Assembly (NCBI RefSeq): GCF_021568315.1
Contig: NZ_JAKGSI010000002.1
Location: 248,001 to 312,000 of the forward strand
DNA length: 64,000 nt
Direction: 5' to 3'
Origin: Corynebacterium uropygiale
GTDB taxonomy: Bacteria > Actinomycetota > Actinomycetes > Mycobacteriales > Mycobacteriaceae
Part shown: positions 7,078 through 16,046 of the stretch, one piece after another
Layout of the letters: each line of letters begins with the position of its first letter
How positions within the stretch are numbered: the stretch's first letter is position 1
Made by a program: the position numbers and the translations under genes
Notes under the pieces: generated by a model
Told to the model about the DNA's origin: nothing
Databases searched by the model: none
What the model saw: the letters and a program-made list of their open reading frames with translations, nothing else

Positions 7078-10000
7078 CTAGCGGAGCTTGTCGATGGCCT
7101 TGCGAATCCGCTTGAGCGAGACCGGCTGCGCGGTGCCGAGCCGTTGAGCAAAGAGGCTGACGCGCAACTCCTCGATCATCCATTGGATGTCGCGAACCGC
7201 CGTGCTGGTGGCCCGGGTGCTTGGCAACTGCTTGAGCTTGTCTTCCAAGGAGTCCTGGGCCTCCCACACGATGTCTTGGCGATCGGCATCGCGATCAGGA
7301 TCGCGGTCCATATCCTCCAGCCGGATCTCCATGGCCTGGAGATAGCGGGGAACATGCTGAAGCCGGCTCAGCCCGTGAACACTGAGAGCATTCGGGGGGA
7401 ACATGAAGTCCAACTGCTGGCGCATGTCCTCGATGGCCTCGCCCGTCCACCCGTCGAGCTCCTGTCGCAGGCGGTCATAGCTGACCAGCGCAGGGGCGAC
7501 CGTCACGATCGTGCGTCGGACCAGAGAGGGCGCCTCGCGCACGACGTTATCTTTGAGCTTCCGGAACTCGGCGGGAGAGCGTACTGGGCCGCCATGCTCG
7601 AGGAGAAGATCGCGGAGGGAGGCGATCCGCGCGTCGTTGACCAGGCCCTTTGCCCCGCCATGGGGGTATCGCTCCACCGCCACCTTCTGCTGCAAGGGAA
7701 GGCCCTTAATCATAGGGTTGGGGGCGATCGTCACCGCCCGCATGAGGAGCGCGAGAGTGCTGGTCATCATCGCAGCGTCGGCGGCGGAACGAGTGGGGAG
7801 CACCTTCATGCGAAGACCGCGTTCATCGAGGACGAGGGCGGGATACGCCTCCACCTGCTGGCCGTCGACGGTGGTCATGACCGTCTCGGGGATGGTGCCG
7901 AGGGTATCCTCGGTCCATTCCTTCGCGACATCCGACTCCATCGTGCGGCTCACCTTGCTCACAGAGGAACGAATCTGCTGAGAGCGCCGCCGGCGGAGTG
8001 CCTCGATGTCTCGATCAGAATCGACGACCTTCTGCCGCTTGTCGACGGCCGCAATATTCATCCGGAGATAAGGCGGCAGCTTCGTGAGATCGAAATCGGA
8101 GGCGCTCACCCCGGTGGCCCCGAAGGTCCGCAGCACATCAGCGAGCTGCTCATAGAGCGAGCTCTCATAGGGAGTGAGCTGGGACAGCGCCTTCGTGGCA
8201 TAGTCCGGGGCGGGGACGAGGCCGCGCCGCCAGACCTTCGGGAGGGAACGGATGAGCTCGGTGATGAGCTCGTGGCGGAATCCGGGAACGAGCCAGGAGA
8301 AGGGCGTCGGATCGACACTGGCGAGCATGGGCAGGGGCACATGGACTGTGACTCCGTCCTCGGGGTGGCCCGGCTCGAAGCGGTAGGAGAGGGCGAACTC
8401 GTGCTCGGAGTGCGTCCACGTCCCCGGGAAATCCACCTCGGTGGCGGCGGAGGCCTCATCGCTGAGGAGCGCCTCCAGGTCCAGGTCCAGGAGATGGGGC
8501 TTCTTCCGCTGGGTCTTCTTCCACCAGTGGTCGAAGGTGGCTCCCGTCGTGATGGACTCGGGGAGGCGCTCGTCATAGAACTGGTAGAGCACGTCCTCAT
8601 CGGCGACGATGCCGCGACGCCGGAGCCGCTCCTCCACCTCCGTGGCCTCCGCGAGAGTCTCCCGGTTCTTGTGGAAGAACGCGTGGTGGGTGCTCCAGTC
8701 ACCCTCGATGAGGGCATGACGGATGAAGATCTCGCGGGCCGCCCGCGCGTCCACGGTGTGATAGGGGATCACGCGGTCCTCTACCACGGGAACTCCGTAG
8801 AGGGTGGAGCGCTGGTGTACCTGCGCGGCGGCCTTCTTCCTGGACCACGAGGGCTCAGAATAGTGATGCTTGAGCAGCTGGGGGGCGATGCTCTCGGCCC
8901 ACTGGGGATCGATGGCCGCGACCTGCCGCGCCCACAGGCGCGAGGTCTCGACGAGCTCTGCCGCCATGACGAACTGCGGGGGCTTCTTCGCCAGGGCGGA
9001 ACCGGGGAAGATACGGAAGCGCGTTTGGCGAGCCCCTCGGAACTCGTGCGATTCCGACTCCCGGATACCGATGTGGGAGAGAAGCCCGGCCAGAAGGGAA
9101 CGGTGGATGGCGTCGGGATCGCGCTCCTCGACGCGCTCGCTGGGCAGCGTCCACCCGAGGTCACGGATGACGTCATGGAGCTGTGCGACGAGGTCCCGCC
9201 ACTCCCGGATCCGGAGATAGTGCAGGTACTCCGCCTGCATGAGCTTGCGGAACTTGTTGCCGGAGAGCTCGCGCCGCTGCTCGGAGATGTAGTCCCAGAG
9301 CTTGAGCGTGCCGAGGAAGTCGCTCTTCTTGTCCTTGAACCGGGCGTGCTTCTGATCCGCTTGGGCCTGGAACTCGAGGGGTCGCTCGCGCACGTCCTGG
9401 ATGGTCATCGCAGCGACGATGACGATCGTGTCGCGCAGACACCCCCAGTGGTCGGCCTCGATGAGCATGCGGCCCATGCGGGGGTCGACGGGGATCTGGG
9501 CGAGCGTCGAGCCAATAGGGGTCAGCACCGGCTCATTGTGCTGCTCATCCCCGCTCAGCGCGCCGAGCTCGTGGAGGAGAAGGAGGCCATCGCGGATGGC
9601 TTTGTGCTCGGGCGGCTGGACGAAGGGGAATTGGCTGATGTCCCCGAGGCGGAGGTGCGCCATGTGGAGGATGACGCTGGCGAGATTGGTGCGGAGAATC
9701 TCGGGGTCGGTGAACTCCGGCCGGGAGAGGAAGTCCTCTTCGGAGTAGAGGCGGATCGCGATGCCCTCGGCGACTCGGCCGCAGCGCCCGGAGCGCTGAT
9801 TCGCGCTCGCCTGAGATATCGGTTCAATAGGTAATCGCTGAACTTTGGTGCGCACCGAGTAGCGGGAGATGCGTGCGGTCCCGGTGTCAACCACATAGCG
9901 GATACCGGGGACGGTCAGCGAGGTCTCCGCGATGTTCGTGGCCAGGACAATGCGTCGGCCCGAGTGGGGCGAGAAGACCCGGTGCTGCTCCTGGTTGGAG

Positions 10001-11004
10001 AGCCGGCCGAAGAGCGGGGTGACTTCCACGTTCTTCCAGCGGCGGCCCTCGATGGCTTCGGCGGCATCGCGGATATCGCGCTCGCCGGGGAAGAAGCAGA
10101 GGATATCGCCGGGGCCCTCGGCCATGAGCTCCTCGCAGGCCTGAAGGACGCCATCGAGGGGGTCGATGTCGACGAGTTTCTCTCCGCGCTCGACTTCCAG
10201 GGGGCGATAGCGCACCTCCACGGGATAGGTGCGGCCGGAGACCTCGATGATGGGCGCGGGGGTGCCGTCGGGGGCTGCGAAGTGCTCGGCGAAACTCTCC
10301 GGATCGATGGTCGCCGACGTGATGATGACCTTGAGGTCCGGGCGGCGGGGGAGGAGCTTCTTCAGGTAGCCGAGGAGGAAGTCGATGTTGAGGCTTCGTT
10401 CGTGTGCCTCGTCGATGATGATGGTGTCATAGGCCTCGAAGTAGCGGTCGCGCTGCATTTCCGCGAGGAGGATGCCGTCGGTCATGAGCTTGACCGACGT
10501 GGAGGCCGAGACGCGATCGTCGAAGCGGATGGCATAGCCGACGGCCTCACCGATGTTCTGGCCTAGCTCGTCGGCGATGCGCTCGGCGACTGTCCGGGCG
10601 GCGATGCGTCGCGGCTGCGTATGGCCGATGAGCCCTCGGCGCCCACGGCCGATGTCGAGGCAAATCTTGGGGATCTGGGTCGTCTTTCCCGACCCCGTCT
10701 CGCCGGCAATGATGACGACCTGGTTCTTCTCGATCGCCTCCGCGATGTCGTCGCGCCGCTCGCTCACCGGCAGCTGGGAGGGATACGCGATCTCCGGGAT
10801 CAGCGCGTCCCGGCGCGCAACACGCTGCTCAGCGTGGGCAAGATCCTTCTCAATAGCGCTGAGCGCCTGTGGCGAGCGGGCCTTCTTAAGCCTGCGACGG
10901 AAGCGACGCTCCTCAGCGATGCTCACCCCGTCCAGGCGGCGGTAGAGCTCCGCCTTCGACGGCGCGTGCGGGCGGGGAGACGAAGATGGAGAGTGCGAAG
11001 ACAT
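7078..11004 (-). CDS. hrpA: ATP-dependent RNA helicase HrpA (DEAH box)
   Basis: Large DEAH-box RNA helicase of 1308 residues, the full HrpA length. Motif I is GETGSGKTTQIPK near residue 99 and motif II DEAH near 198; SATI (motif III) and QRSGRCGR (motif VI) follow. The long C-terminal part matches the HrpA-specific extension. The HrpA family acts in ribosome or mRNA rescue and RNA processing in the cytoplasm. GAAGGG lies 6 nt before the ATG. The gene is downstream of oxyR on the same strand, separated by 90 bp, as in C. glutamicum. Confidence 0.95.
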   Translation of the reverse strand: MSSHSPSSSPRPHAPSKAELYRRLDGVSIAEERRFRRRLKKARSPQALSAIEKDLAHAEQRVARRDALIPEIAYPSQLPVSERRDDIAEAIEKNQVVIIAGETGSGKTTQIPKICLDIGRGRRGLIGHTQPRRIAARTVAERIADELGQNIGEAVGYAIRFDDRVSASTSVKLMTDGILLAEMQRDRYFEAYDTIIIDEAHERSLNIDFLLGYLKKLLPRRPDLKVIITSATIDPESFAEHFAAPDGTPAPIIEVSGRTYPVEVRYRPLEVERGEKLVDIDPLDGVLQACEELMAEGPGDILCFFPGERDIRDAAEAIEGRRWKNVEVTPLFGRLSNQEQHRVFSPHSGRRIVLATNIAETSLTVPGIRYVVDTGTARISRYSVRTKVQRLPIEPISQASANQRSGRCGRVAEGIAIRLYSEEDFLSRPEFTDPEILRTNLASVILHMAHLRLGDISQFPFVQPPEHKAIRDGLLLLHELGALSGDEQHNEPVLTPIGSTLAQIPVDPRMGRMLIEADHWGCLRDTIVIVAAMTIQDVRERPLEFQAQADQKHARFKDKKSDFLGTLKLWDYISEQRRELSGNKFRKLMQAEYLHYLRIREWRDLVAQLHDVIRDLGWTLPSERVEERDPDAIHRSLLAGLLSHIGIRESESHEFRGARQTRFRIFPGSALAKKPPQFVMAAELVETSRLWARQVAAIDPQWAESIAPQLLKHHYSEPSWSRKKAAAQVHQRSTLYGVPVVEDRVIPYHTVDARAAREIFIRHALIEGDWSTHHAFFHKNRETLAEATEVEERLRRRGIVADEDVLYQFYDERLPESITTGATFDHWWKKTQRKKPHLLDLDLEALLSDEASAATEVDFPGTWTHSEHEFALSYRFEPGHPEDGVTVHVPLPMLASVDPTPFSWLVPGFRHELITELIRSLPKVWRRGLVPAPDYATKALSQLTPYESSLYEQLADVLRTFGATGVSASDFDLTKLPPYLRMNIAAVDKRQKVVDSDRDIEALRRRRSQQIRSSVSKVSRTMESDVAKEWTEDTLGTIPETVMTTVDGQQVEAYPALVLDERGLRMKVLPTRSAADAAMMTSTLALLMRAVTIAPNPMIKGLPLQQKVAVERYPHGGAKGLVNDARIASLRDLLLEHGGPVRSPAEFRKLKDNVVREAPSLVRRTIVTVAPALVSYDRLRQELDGWTGEAIEDMRQQLDFMFPPNALSVHGLSRLQHVPRYLQAMEIRLEDMDRDPDRDADRQDIVWEAQDSLEDKLKQLPSTRATSTAVRDIQWMIEELRVSLFAQRLGTAQPVSLKRIRKAIDKLR

Positions 11005-11094
11005 ATCGGCCCTTCAGTGTACTTCCCGCAGTGGGAACGACGCGCGACCCCTCGGAGACAAACCCAGCGGGATGCCCTGCGGCTGGAGCGGGGA

Positions 11095-12045
11095 TTAGAG
11101 GAGGTGGGAGCTTTCCTCGGCGGTCTCCTTGAAAGCCTGGGAGATGAGCACGCCAAAAGCGTGGAACTCGTCTTCCCGGGCGCTCGAGTGGCGGTAGACC
11201 AACCCGATCTGGCGGCGCGCGGTGACCTCCGGGGCGAAGGTCGCGGTGGCGAGGCCGGGGCGCTGGCACTCCGTGGCCAGGGCGGAGATCGGGACGAGGG
11301 TGGAGCCCAAGCCGGCGATGACCAGCTGCATCACCGTCGTGAGGCTGGAGGCTCGGGTAATGGCGTGAGCCGCCTCGGAGGGGTTGACATTGGCCTGGCG
11401 GCAGAGCTCGACGATCTGGTCGTGGAGGCAGTGGCCGTCGTCGAGAAGGAGGAGGTCGAGCTTCTCAAGGCTAGAGAGGGAGAGGTTCGTGTGCCCGGCG
11501 AAGCGGTGGTCCTCCGGCACAACCACGACGAAATCCTCGTGGTAGAGGGGGATTTCCTTCATGCCCGTGATCTCGCTGGGGACGGCCATGAGTGCCACGT
11601 CAATGTGGCCATCGCGGAGGAGGTCCTCGAGGTGATGGGTTTGGTCCTCCACGATGCTGAGCTCGAGGTCTGGATAATCCTGCTTAATGAGTTCGAGCAG
11701 CCGGGGGAGGATGTACGGCGCGACTGTCGGGATGATGCCAATTGTCAACGTCCCGGTGAGCATTCCCTGCACCCCCTTGGAGCGGGAGAGGAAGGCGTCG
11801 GCGGCATCGAGGGTGGCCTTCGCGAGGGGAAGGAGCTCCAGGCCCGTGGGGGTCACGAGCACCTTGCGGGTAGAGCGCTCAATGAGCTGAATACCCAGGC
11901 CGTGCTCGAGGGCGACGAGCGCCTGGGAGAGCGAAGGCTGGGAGATGCCCAATTTCGACGCCGCGACGCCGAAGTGGCGGTTCTCGGCCACCGTCACGAA
12001 GGTTCGGAGTTGGGCCAGGGTTGGTCGGTAGTCTTTATTAAGCAC
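11095..12045 (-). CDS. oxyR: Peroxide-sensing LysR-type regulator OxyR
   Basis: H2O2 sensor and regulator of 316 residues. The LysR helix-turn-helix lies at residues 10-65. The redox pair Cys206 and Cys215 (GHCLHDQIVELC) has exactly the nine-residue spacing of E. coli Cys199/Cys208, so disulfide sensing should work. It is divergent from ahpC-ahpD, its classical targets. The only plausible start is a GTG 7 nt after a -10-like TATAGT (12053-12058), and no ribosome site is visible, so the mRNA may be leaderless. In corynebacteria OxyR often acts as a repressor; the mode here is not visible. Confidence 0.95.
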   Translation of the reverse strand: MLNKDYRPTLAQLRTFVTVAENRHFGVAASKLGISQPSLSQALVALEHGLGIQLIERSTRKVLVTPTGLELLPLAKATLDAADAFLSRSKGVQGMLTGTLTIGIIPTVAPYILPRLLELIKQDYPDLELSIVEDQTHHLEDLLRDGHIDVALMAVPSEITGMKEIPLYHEDFVVVVPEDHRFAGHTNLSLSSLEKLDLLLLDDGHCLHDQIVELCRQANVNPSEAAHAITRASSLTTVMQLVIAGLGSTLVPISALATECQRPGLATATFAPEVTARRQIGLVYRHSSAREDEFHAFGVLISQAFKETAEESSHLL

Positions 12046-12052
12046 GCCTATA

Positions 12053-12058
12053 ACTATA
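12053..12058 (-). promoter_or_regulatory. Possible -10 box for leaderless oxyR
   Basis: On the minus strand TATAGT ends 7 nt before the oxyR GTG, putting the expected transcription start at or next to the first coding base. No good -35 is seen. This is an inference from spacing. Confidence 0.35.
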
Positions 12059-12082
12059 ACGGATGTTGGTCAGAAAGTCCTA

Positions 12083-12111
12083 TTGACGCTTCCTGGAACC
12101 TTGTGCATAAT
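12083..12111 (+). promoter_or_regulatory. ahpC promoter
   Basis: -35 TTGACG (12083-12088) and -10 CATAAT (12106-12111) are separated by exactly 17 bp. The leader of about 85 nt contains a short GC hairpin (GGCCC-GTC-GGGCC region near 12127) and ends with AAAAGGAG before the ahpC ATG. Confidence 0.75.
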
Positions 12112-12201
12112 GGGACTCGTTGGCGGCCCGTCGGGCCGTCGCCACCGTAAGAGAGTTGCCGCTTCGGTGGACAGACAGATCCCTGAAAAGGAGTTTTCAC
12201 A

Positions 12202-12798
12202 ATGTCGATTCTGACTGTTGGCGAGAAGTTCCCCGAGTTCGAGCTCACCGCGCTCAAGGGCGGTGACCTCCACCAGGCTAATGCGCAGCAGCCTGAGGAT
12301 TACTTTGAGACCGTCTCCCTGGACAAGTACCAGGGCAAGTGGAAGGTTGTCTTCTTCTACCCGAAGGACTTCACCTTCGTGTGCCCGACCGAGATCGCCG
12401 CGTTCGGCAAGCTGAACGAGGAGTTCGAGGACCGCGACACCCAGATCCTCGGCGGTTCCACCGACAACGAGTTCTCCCACTTCAACTGGCGCGCCACCCA
12501 CCCGGAGCTGAAGGAGATCCCCTTCCCGATGTTCTCCGACATCCGCCACGATCTCATCCGCGCCCTCGGTGTGGAGAACGCTGACGGTGTTGCCGACCGT
12601 GCCACCTTCATCATCGATCCCGATGGCGTCATCCAGTTCGTCTCCGTGACCCCCGACGCCGTGGGCCGCAACGTTGACGAGGTCCTCCGTGTCCTCGACG
12701 CCCTCCAGTCCGAAGAGGTCTGCGCGTGCAACTGGCAGGCCAACGACCCGACCAAGAACATCAACAAGATGGATGTTGTTCAGGAGGCCCTGAAGTAA
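12202..12798 (+). CDS. ahpC: Alkyl hydroperoxide reductase subunit C (peroxiredoxin)
   Basis: Two-Cys peroxiredoxin that reduces H2O2, organic peroxides and peroxynitrite in the cytoplasm. The protein has 198 residues. Peroxidatic Cys61 sits in DFTFVCPTE. Cys174 and Cys176 near the C-terminus (EEVCACNWQ) form the extra-cysteine arrangement known from mycobacterial AhpC, which uses AhpD as reductant. The gene has a strong promoter and an AAAAGGAG ribosome site, and its stop overlaps the ahpD start (TAATG). Divergent oxyR points to peroxide control. Confidence 0.97.
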   Translation: MSILTVGEKFPEFELTALKGGDLHQANAQQPEDYFETVSLDKYQGKWKVVFFYPKDFTFVCPTEIAAFGKLNEEFEDRDTQILGGSTDNEFSHFNWRATHPELKEIPFPMFSDIRHDLIRALGVENADGVADRATFIIDPDGVIQFVSVTPDAVGRNVDEVLRVLDALQSEEVCACNWQANDPTKNINKMDVVQEALK

Positions 12799-13322
12799 TG
12801 AGCATCGATAACCTTCGTTCCGGTCTTCCGGAGTACGCCAAGGACCTCAAGCTCAACCTTGGCTCTCTGAGCCGCTCGACCGAGCTCAACGAGCAGCAGC
12901 TCTGGGGCGCCCTGCTGGCCTCGGCTGCCGCGACCCGCAACGACACCGTGTTCTCGGAGATCTCCGAGGAGGCCTCCGAGCACCTCTCTGAGGAGGCGTT
13001 CAACGCCGCGCTGGGTGCTGCCAGCATCATGGCGATGAACAACGTTGCGTACCGCGCGAAGAGCTGGCTGGGCGATGACTACGCCCAGGTCAAGTTCGGC
13101 CTGCGGATGAACATCATCGCGAAGCCGGGCGTTGAGAAGGCCGACTTCGAGCTGTGGTCCCTCGCCGTGTCGACGATCAACGGCTGCGAGCACTGCTCCG
13201 TTGCTCACGACAAGACCGTCCGCTCCGAGGGGCTCACCAAGGAGCAGGTCTGGGAGGCCGTGAAGGTCGCCGCCGTTGTGCAGGCGATCGCCCAGGTCGT
13301 CCAGGTGGAGGCTGCCCGCTAA
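12798..13322 (+). CDS. ahpD: Alkylhydroperoxidase AhpD
   Basis: Adaptor and weak peroxidase that reduces AhpC using lipoylated dehydrogenase complexes. The protein has 174 residues. The catalytic set Glu118, Cys130, Cys133 and His137 (CEHCSVAH) falls at the same residue numbers as in M. tuberculosis AhpD, which also fixes the start at the ATG overlapping the ahpC stop by one base. It is translationally coupled to ahpC and followed by a strong terminator. Confidence 0.97.
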   Translation: MSIDNLRSGLPEYAKDLKLNLGSLSRSTELNEQQLWGALLASAAATRNDTVFSEISEEASEHLSEEAFNAALGAASIMAMNNVAYRAKSWLGDDYAQVKFGLRMNIIAKPGVEKADFELWSLAVSTINGCEHCSVAHDKTVRSEGLTKEQVWEAVKVAAVVQAIAQVVQVEAAR

Positions 13323-13345
13323 CACTATCCCATGTGTGTACCTCG

Positions 13346-13381
13346 GCACCGCCGATGAGCGCTCGTGCTCATCGGCGGTGC
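13346..13381 (+). terminator. Terminator of ahpC-ahpD
   Basis: A perfect 15-bp stem, GCACCGCCGATGAGC (13346-13360) with GCTCATCGGCGGTGC (13367-13381), has a 6-nt loop and is followed by TGCGTTGT. It lies 24 bp after the ahpD stop. Confidence 0.85.
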
Positions 13382-13436
13382 TGCGTTGTAGGGGGAGGCC
13401 CTACCCGGGGGCGGGGGTGGGGCGGGGGTGAAACCC

Positions 13437-13470
13437 GGGCCCTAGTGCTGTTCGGGCCCTAGTGCTGTTC
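13437..13470. repeat. 17-bp tandem duplication spanning the helicase stop codon
   Basis: GGGCCCTAGTGCTGTTC occurs twice with no gap (13437-13453 and 13454-13470). The second copy encodes the last three codons (Glu-Gln-His) and TAG stop of the minus-strand helicase gene; the first copy is its untranslated duplicate. Confidence 0.9.
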
Positions 13471-16014
13471 GAGGCGGAGCTCAGAGAGCCGGATTTCCCC
13501 GGCCTCGTCGGAGGCGTCGAGGTCGATCGTGGCGACCAACTGGAAGGAGCGGTCATCCTCCGGGTCCTTGATGATCTGGCGGGCTGTCCACGTCCTGCCG
13601 TTGTTTGCCTGGCGGTCTTCGATGCGGAAGTACTCCGGGCCGCGGGCGTCGGGGCCGAGATCGAGGTCGGCGTATTCATCGAAGTAGTCGTCGAGGGCGG
13701 GGCCCCACTCGGGGGTGGAGTCGGCGTCGAGGTAGTCGAGGAGTTCGGCCAGCCGCTCCTCCTTCTCAAAGGCAAAGAGCTCCACGATGCGGAAGAGGTA
13801 GTTCCGAATCATGATCGTGAAGGCCCGGCGATTCGCGCTGAGGGCATCAGGGTTCGTGACGCCGAAGGCGCGCTCCTTGTCGACGACCTCGGAGGACACC
13901 GGAGCGTCGGGGTCCGCCATGTGGGCCCACTCATCGAGGAGGGACGAGTCCACCTGGCGGACCATCTCACCCAGCCACTCGACGATGTCATCAAGCTCAT
14001 CGGTGTAATACTCATCGGGGACCGAGCGGGAGAGCGTGCGCCACGCATCCGTGAGATAGCGCAGGACGACGCCCTCCGAACGCCCCAGCCCGTAGGTGGC
14101 GATGAGGTCGGAGAAGGTCATGCCGTGCTCGATCATGTGCCGGACGACCGACTTCGGCGAAATGTCGAATTCCTTCACCCAAGGGTGCCCCTCGGCGAAC
14201 ACGGCGAAGGCTTGGTCAAGCTCCTCGACCAGCGGCATGGGGTAGGTAATTTCCTCGACGATCGCCATCCGCTCCGTGTAATCCACGCCCTCGTTCTTGA
14301 GCGCCGCGATTTCCTCGCCGCGTTCGGCGCGCTGCTGCGCCTGGAGGACCTGGCGCGGGTCGTCGAGGATCGCCTCGAATACGCTGATCACATCGAGGGT
14401 GAAGGAGTCCTTCTCCTTATCGAGGAGGGTGAGCGCAGCGAGCGCGAAGGGAGCCAGCGGCTGATTAAGGGCGAAGTCCCTGGGGAGGTCCTCGGTGAGG
14501 TGATAGCGCACCTTGCTGCCGTCGGCACCCTCCTCGCGCGTGACGATGCCGGCATTGAGCATGCCTCGCACGAGGTCGATGGTGGTGAGGATGTCATGAT
14601 TCTGCCGCGTGCGCGTGTTGTGGCTCCCGCGCAGCAGGTGCTTGAGGTGCGCGTACTGGTTCCCGGGGCGCGCCAGCACGTTGAGGAGCATGGAGTTCGA
14701 TACCTGGAATTGGGACGTGAGGTCTTCCGGCTCCTGGTGGGTGAGCCGCTCATAGGTTTTCTCCGTCCACGTGACCTCGCCCGGTCGAGCGGACTTCTTC
14801 CGCAGCTTCTTGAGCTTCTTCGGGTCGGAGCCCGCGCGCTCCCGGAGCCGCCAGTTCTCAATTTCATGCTCGGGGGCCTCGACGACGACGGTCCCCTCCG
14901 TGTCATATCCGGCTCGCCCGGCACGCCCGGCGATTTGGTGGAATTCGCGGGACTGGATAATGCGGTCTTTATGTCCGTCGAATTTCGCGAGCCCGGTCAT
15001 CAACACAGTGCGGATGGGAACATTAATACCCACGCCGAGGGTATCCGTTCCGCAGATGACTTTGAGGAGACCCGTTTGGGAGAGTTTTTCCACCAGCCGC
15101 CGGTATTTCGGCAGCATTCCCGCGTGGTGGATGCCAATTCCGCGGCGGAGGAGCTTGGAGAGCGTGCGCCCAAACGAGGAACTAAAGCGGAAATCCCCGA
15201 TCTCCGCTGCGATGTTCTCCTTGGTCTCCTTATCGATGATGCTCATCGAGGTGAGAGCCTGGGCGCGCTCCGTGGCTTCCCGTTGGGAGAAATGCACGAC
15301 ATAAATGGGGGCTTTGCCGGCCTCGAGGAGATTCTCAATGGTCTCGTGGACCGGCGTATACACATAGGAGAAATCGAGGGGCACGGGGCGCTCGGCGTGA
15401 GAGACGAGCGTGGTGGTGCGCCCGGTGCGTTCGCTGAGGTCCTTTTCGAGTGCGCTCGTATCCCCCAGAGTGGCGGACATGAGGATGAATTGGGCCCGGG
15501 GCAGTTCGAGGAGGGGAACTTGCCAGGCCCAACCGCGGTCGGGGTCGGAATAATAATGGAACTCGTCCATGATGACTTGGTCAATATTGGCCTCGGCACC
15601 GTCGCGAAGGGCGATATTGGCGACGACCTCCGCTGTGGCCGCGATAATCGGGGCGCGGCCATTCACCGTCGCATCGCCCGTCATCATTCCCACGTTTTCG
15701 GGGCCGAATGTGTCGCAGAGGGAGAAGAATTTCTCATTGACCAGTGCCTTAATGGGGGCGGTATAGAAGCTCCGCTGGCGACGCGCGAGCGCGAAGAAAT
15801 GGGCCGCGTTAGCCACCATGGATTTACCGGAACCCGTCGGCGTGGCGACGATGACATTATCCCCGGCGAGCGCCGCGAGAGAGGCCTCCTCCTGGGCAGG
15901 ATAGAGCGAAATTCCGCGTTCCCGCGTCCAGGCGAGAAAAGAATCGAAGATCGATTCATCGAGGAGGGAGTCGGGAACATCCTCAAGGTCAGGCAGCATC
16001 GCAGAAAGATTCAC
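13459..16014 (-). CDS. Superfamily 2 helicase, Ski2-like with C-terminal DUF3516
   Basis: Large cytoplasmic helicase of 851 residues. Motif I is ATPTGSGKS near residue 58, motif II DEFH near 150 (a variant of DEAD/DEVH), motif III SATLG near 184, and motif VI HQIAGRAGRAGYD near 365. The C-terminal half has no catalytic motif and matches the DUF3516 region found with such helicases in actinobacteria. The Ski2-like core suggests RNA unwinding, but the substrate is unknown. The gene is convergent with ahpCD and transcribed downstream of the PAC2 gene. The 3' end carries a 17-bp tandem duplication. Confidence 0.88.
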   Translation of the reverse strand: MNLSAMLPDLEDVPDSLLDESIFDSFLAWTRERGISLYPAQEEASLAALAGDNVIVATPTGSGKSMVANAAHFFALARRQRSFYTAPIKALVNEKFFSLCDTFGPENVGMMTGDATVNGRAPIIAATAEVVANIALRDGAEANIDQVIMDEFHYYSDPDRGWAWQVPLLELPRAQFILMSATLGDTSALEKDLSERTGRTTTLVSHAERPVPLDFSYVYTPVHETIENLLEAGKAPIYVVHFSQREATERAQALTSMSIIDKETKENIAAEIGDFRFSSSFGRTLSKLLRRGIGIHHAGMLPKYRRLVEKLSQTGLLKVICGTDTLGVGINVPIRTVLMTGLAKFDGHKDRIIQSREFHQIAGRAGRAGYDTEGTVVVEAPEHEIENWRLRERAGSDPKKLKKLRKKSARPGEVTWTEKTYERLTHQEPEDLTSQFQVSNSMLLNVLARPGNQYAHLKHLLRGSHNTRTRQNHDILTTIDLVRGMLNAGIVTREEGADGSKVRYHLTEDLPRDFALNQPLAPFALAALTLLDKEKDSFTLDVISVFEAILDDPRQVLQAQQRAERGEEIAALKNEGVDYTERMAIVEEITYPMPLVEELDQAFAVFAEGHPWVKEFDISPKSVVRHMIEHGMTFSDLIATYGLGRSEGVVLRYLTDAWRTLSRSVPDEYYTDELDDIVEWLGEMVRQVDSSLLDEWAHMADPDAPVSSEVVDKERAFGVTNPDALSANRRAFTIMIRNYLFRIVELFAFEKEERLAELLDYLDADSTPEWGPALDDYFDEYADLDLGPDARGPEYFRIEDRQANNGRTWTARQIIKDPEDDRSFQLVATIDLDASDEAGEIRLSELRLEQH

Positions 16015-16046
16015 AGCGACTAGCCTACTGGTCAGCGAGGCGGATA

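Noticed and set aside
7144..9834. 896-codon plus-strand ORF opposite hrpA
   Set aside because: It is the antisense shadow of a clear HrpA helicase, a common artefact in high-GC DNA. The same holds for the long ORFs opposite the DUF3516 helicase (13462-16023), thrS (46550-49663) and secD (59894-61582).
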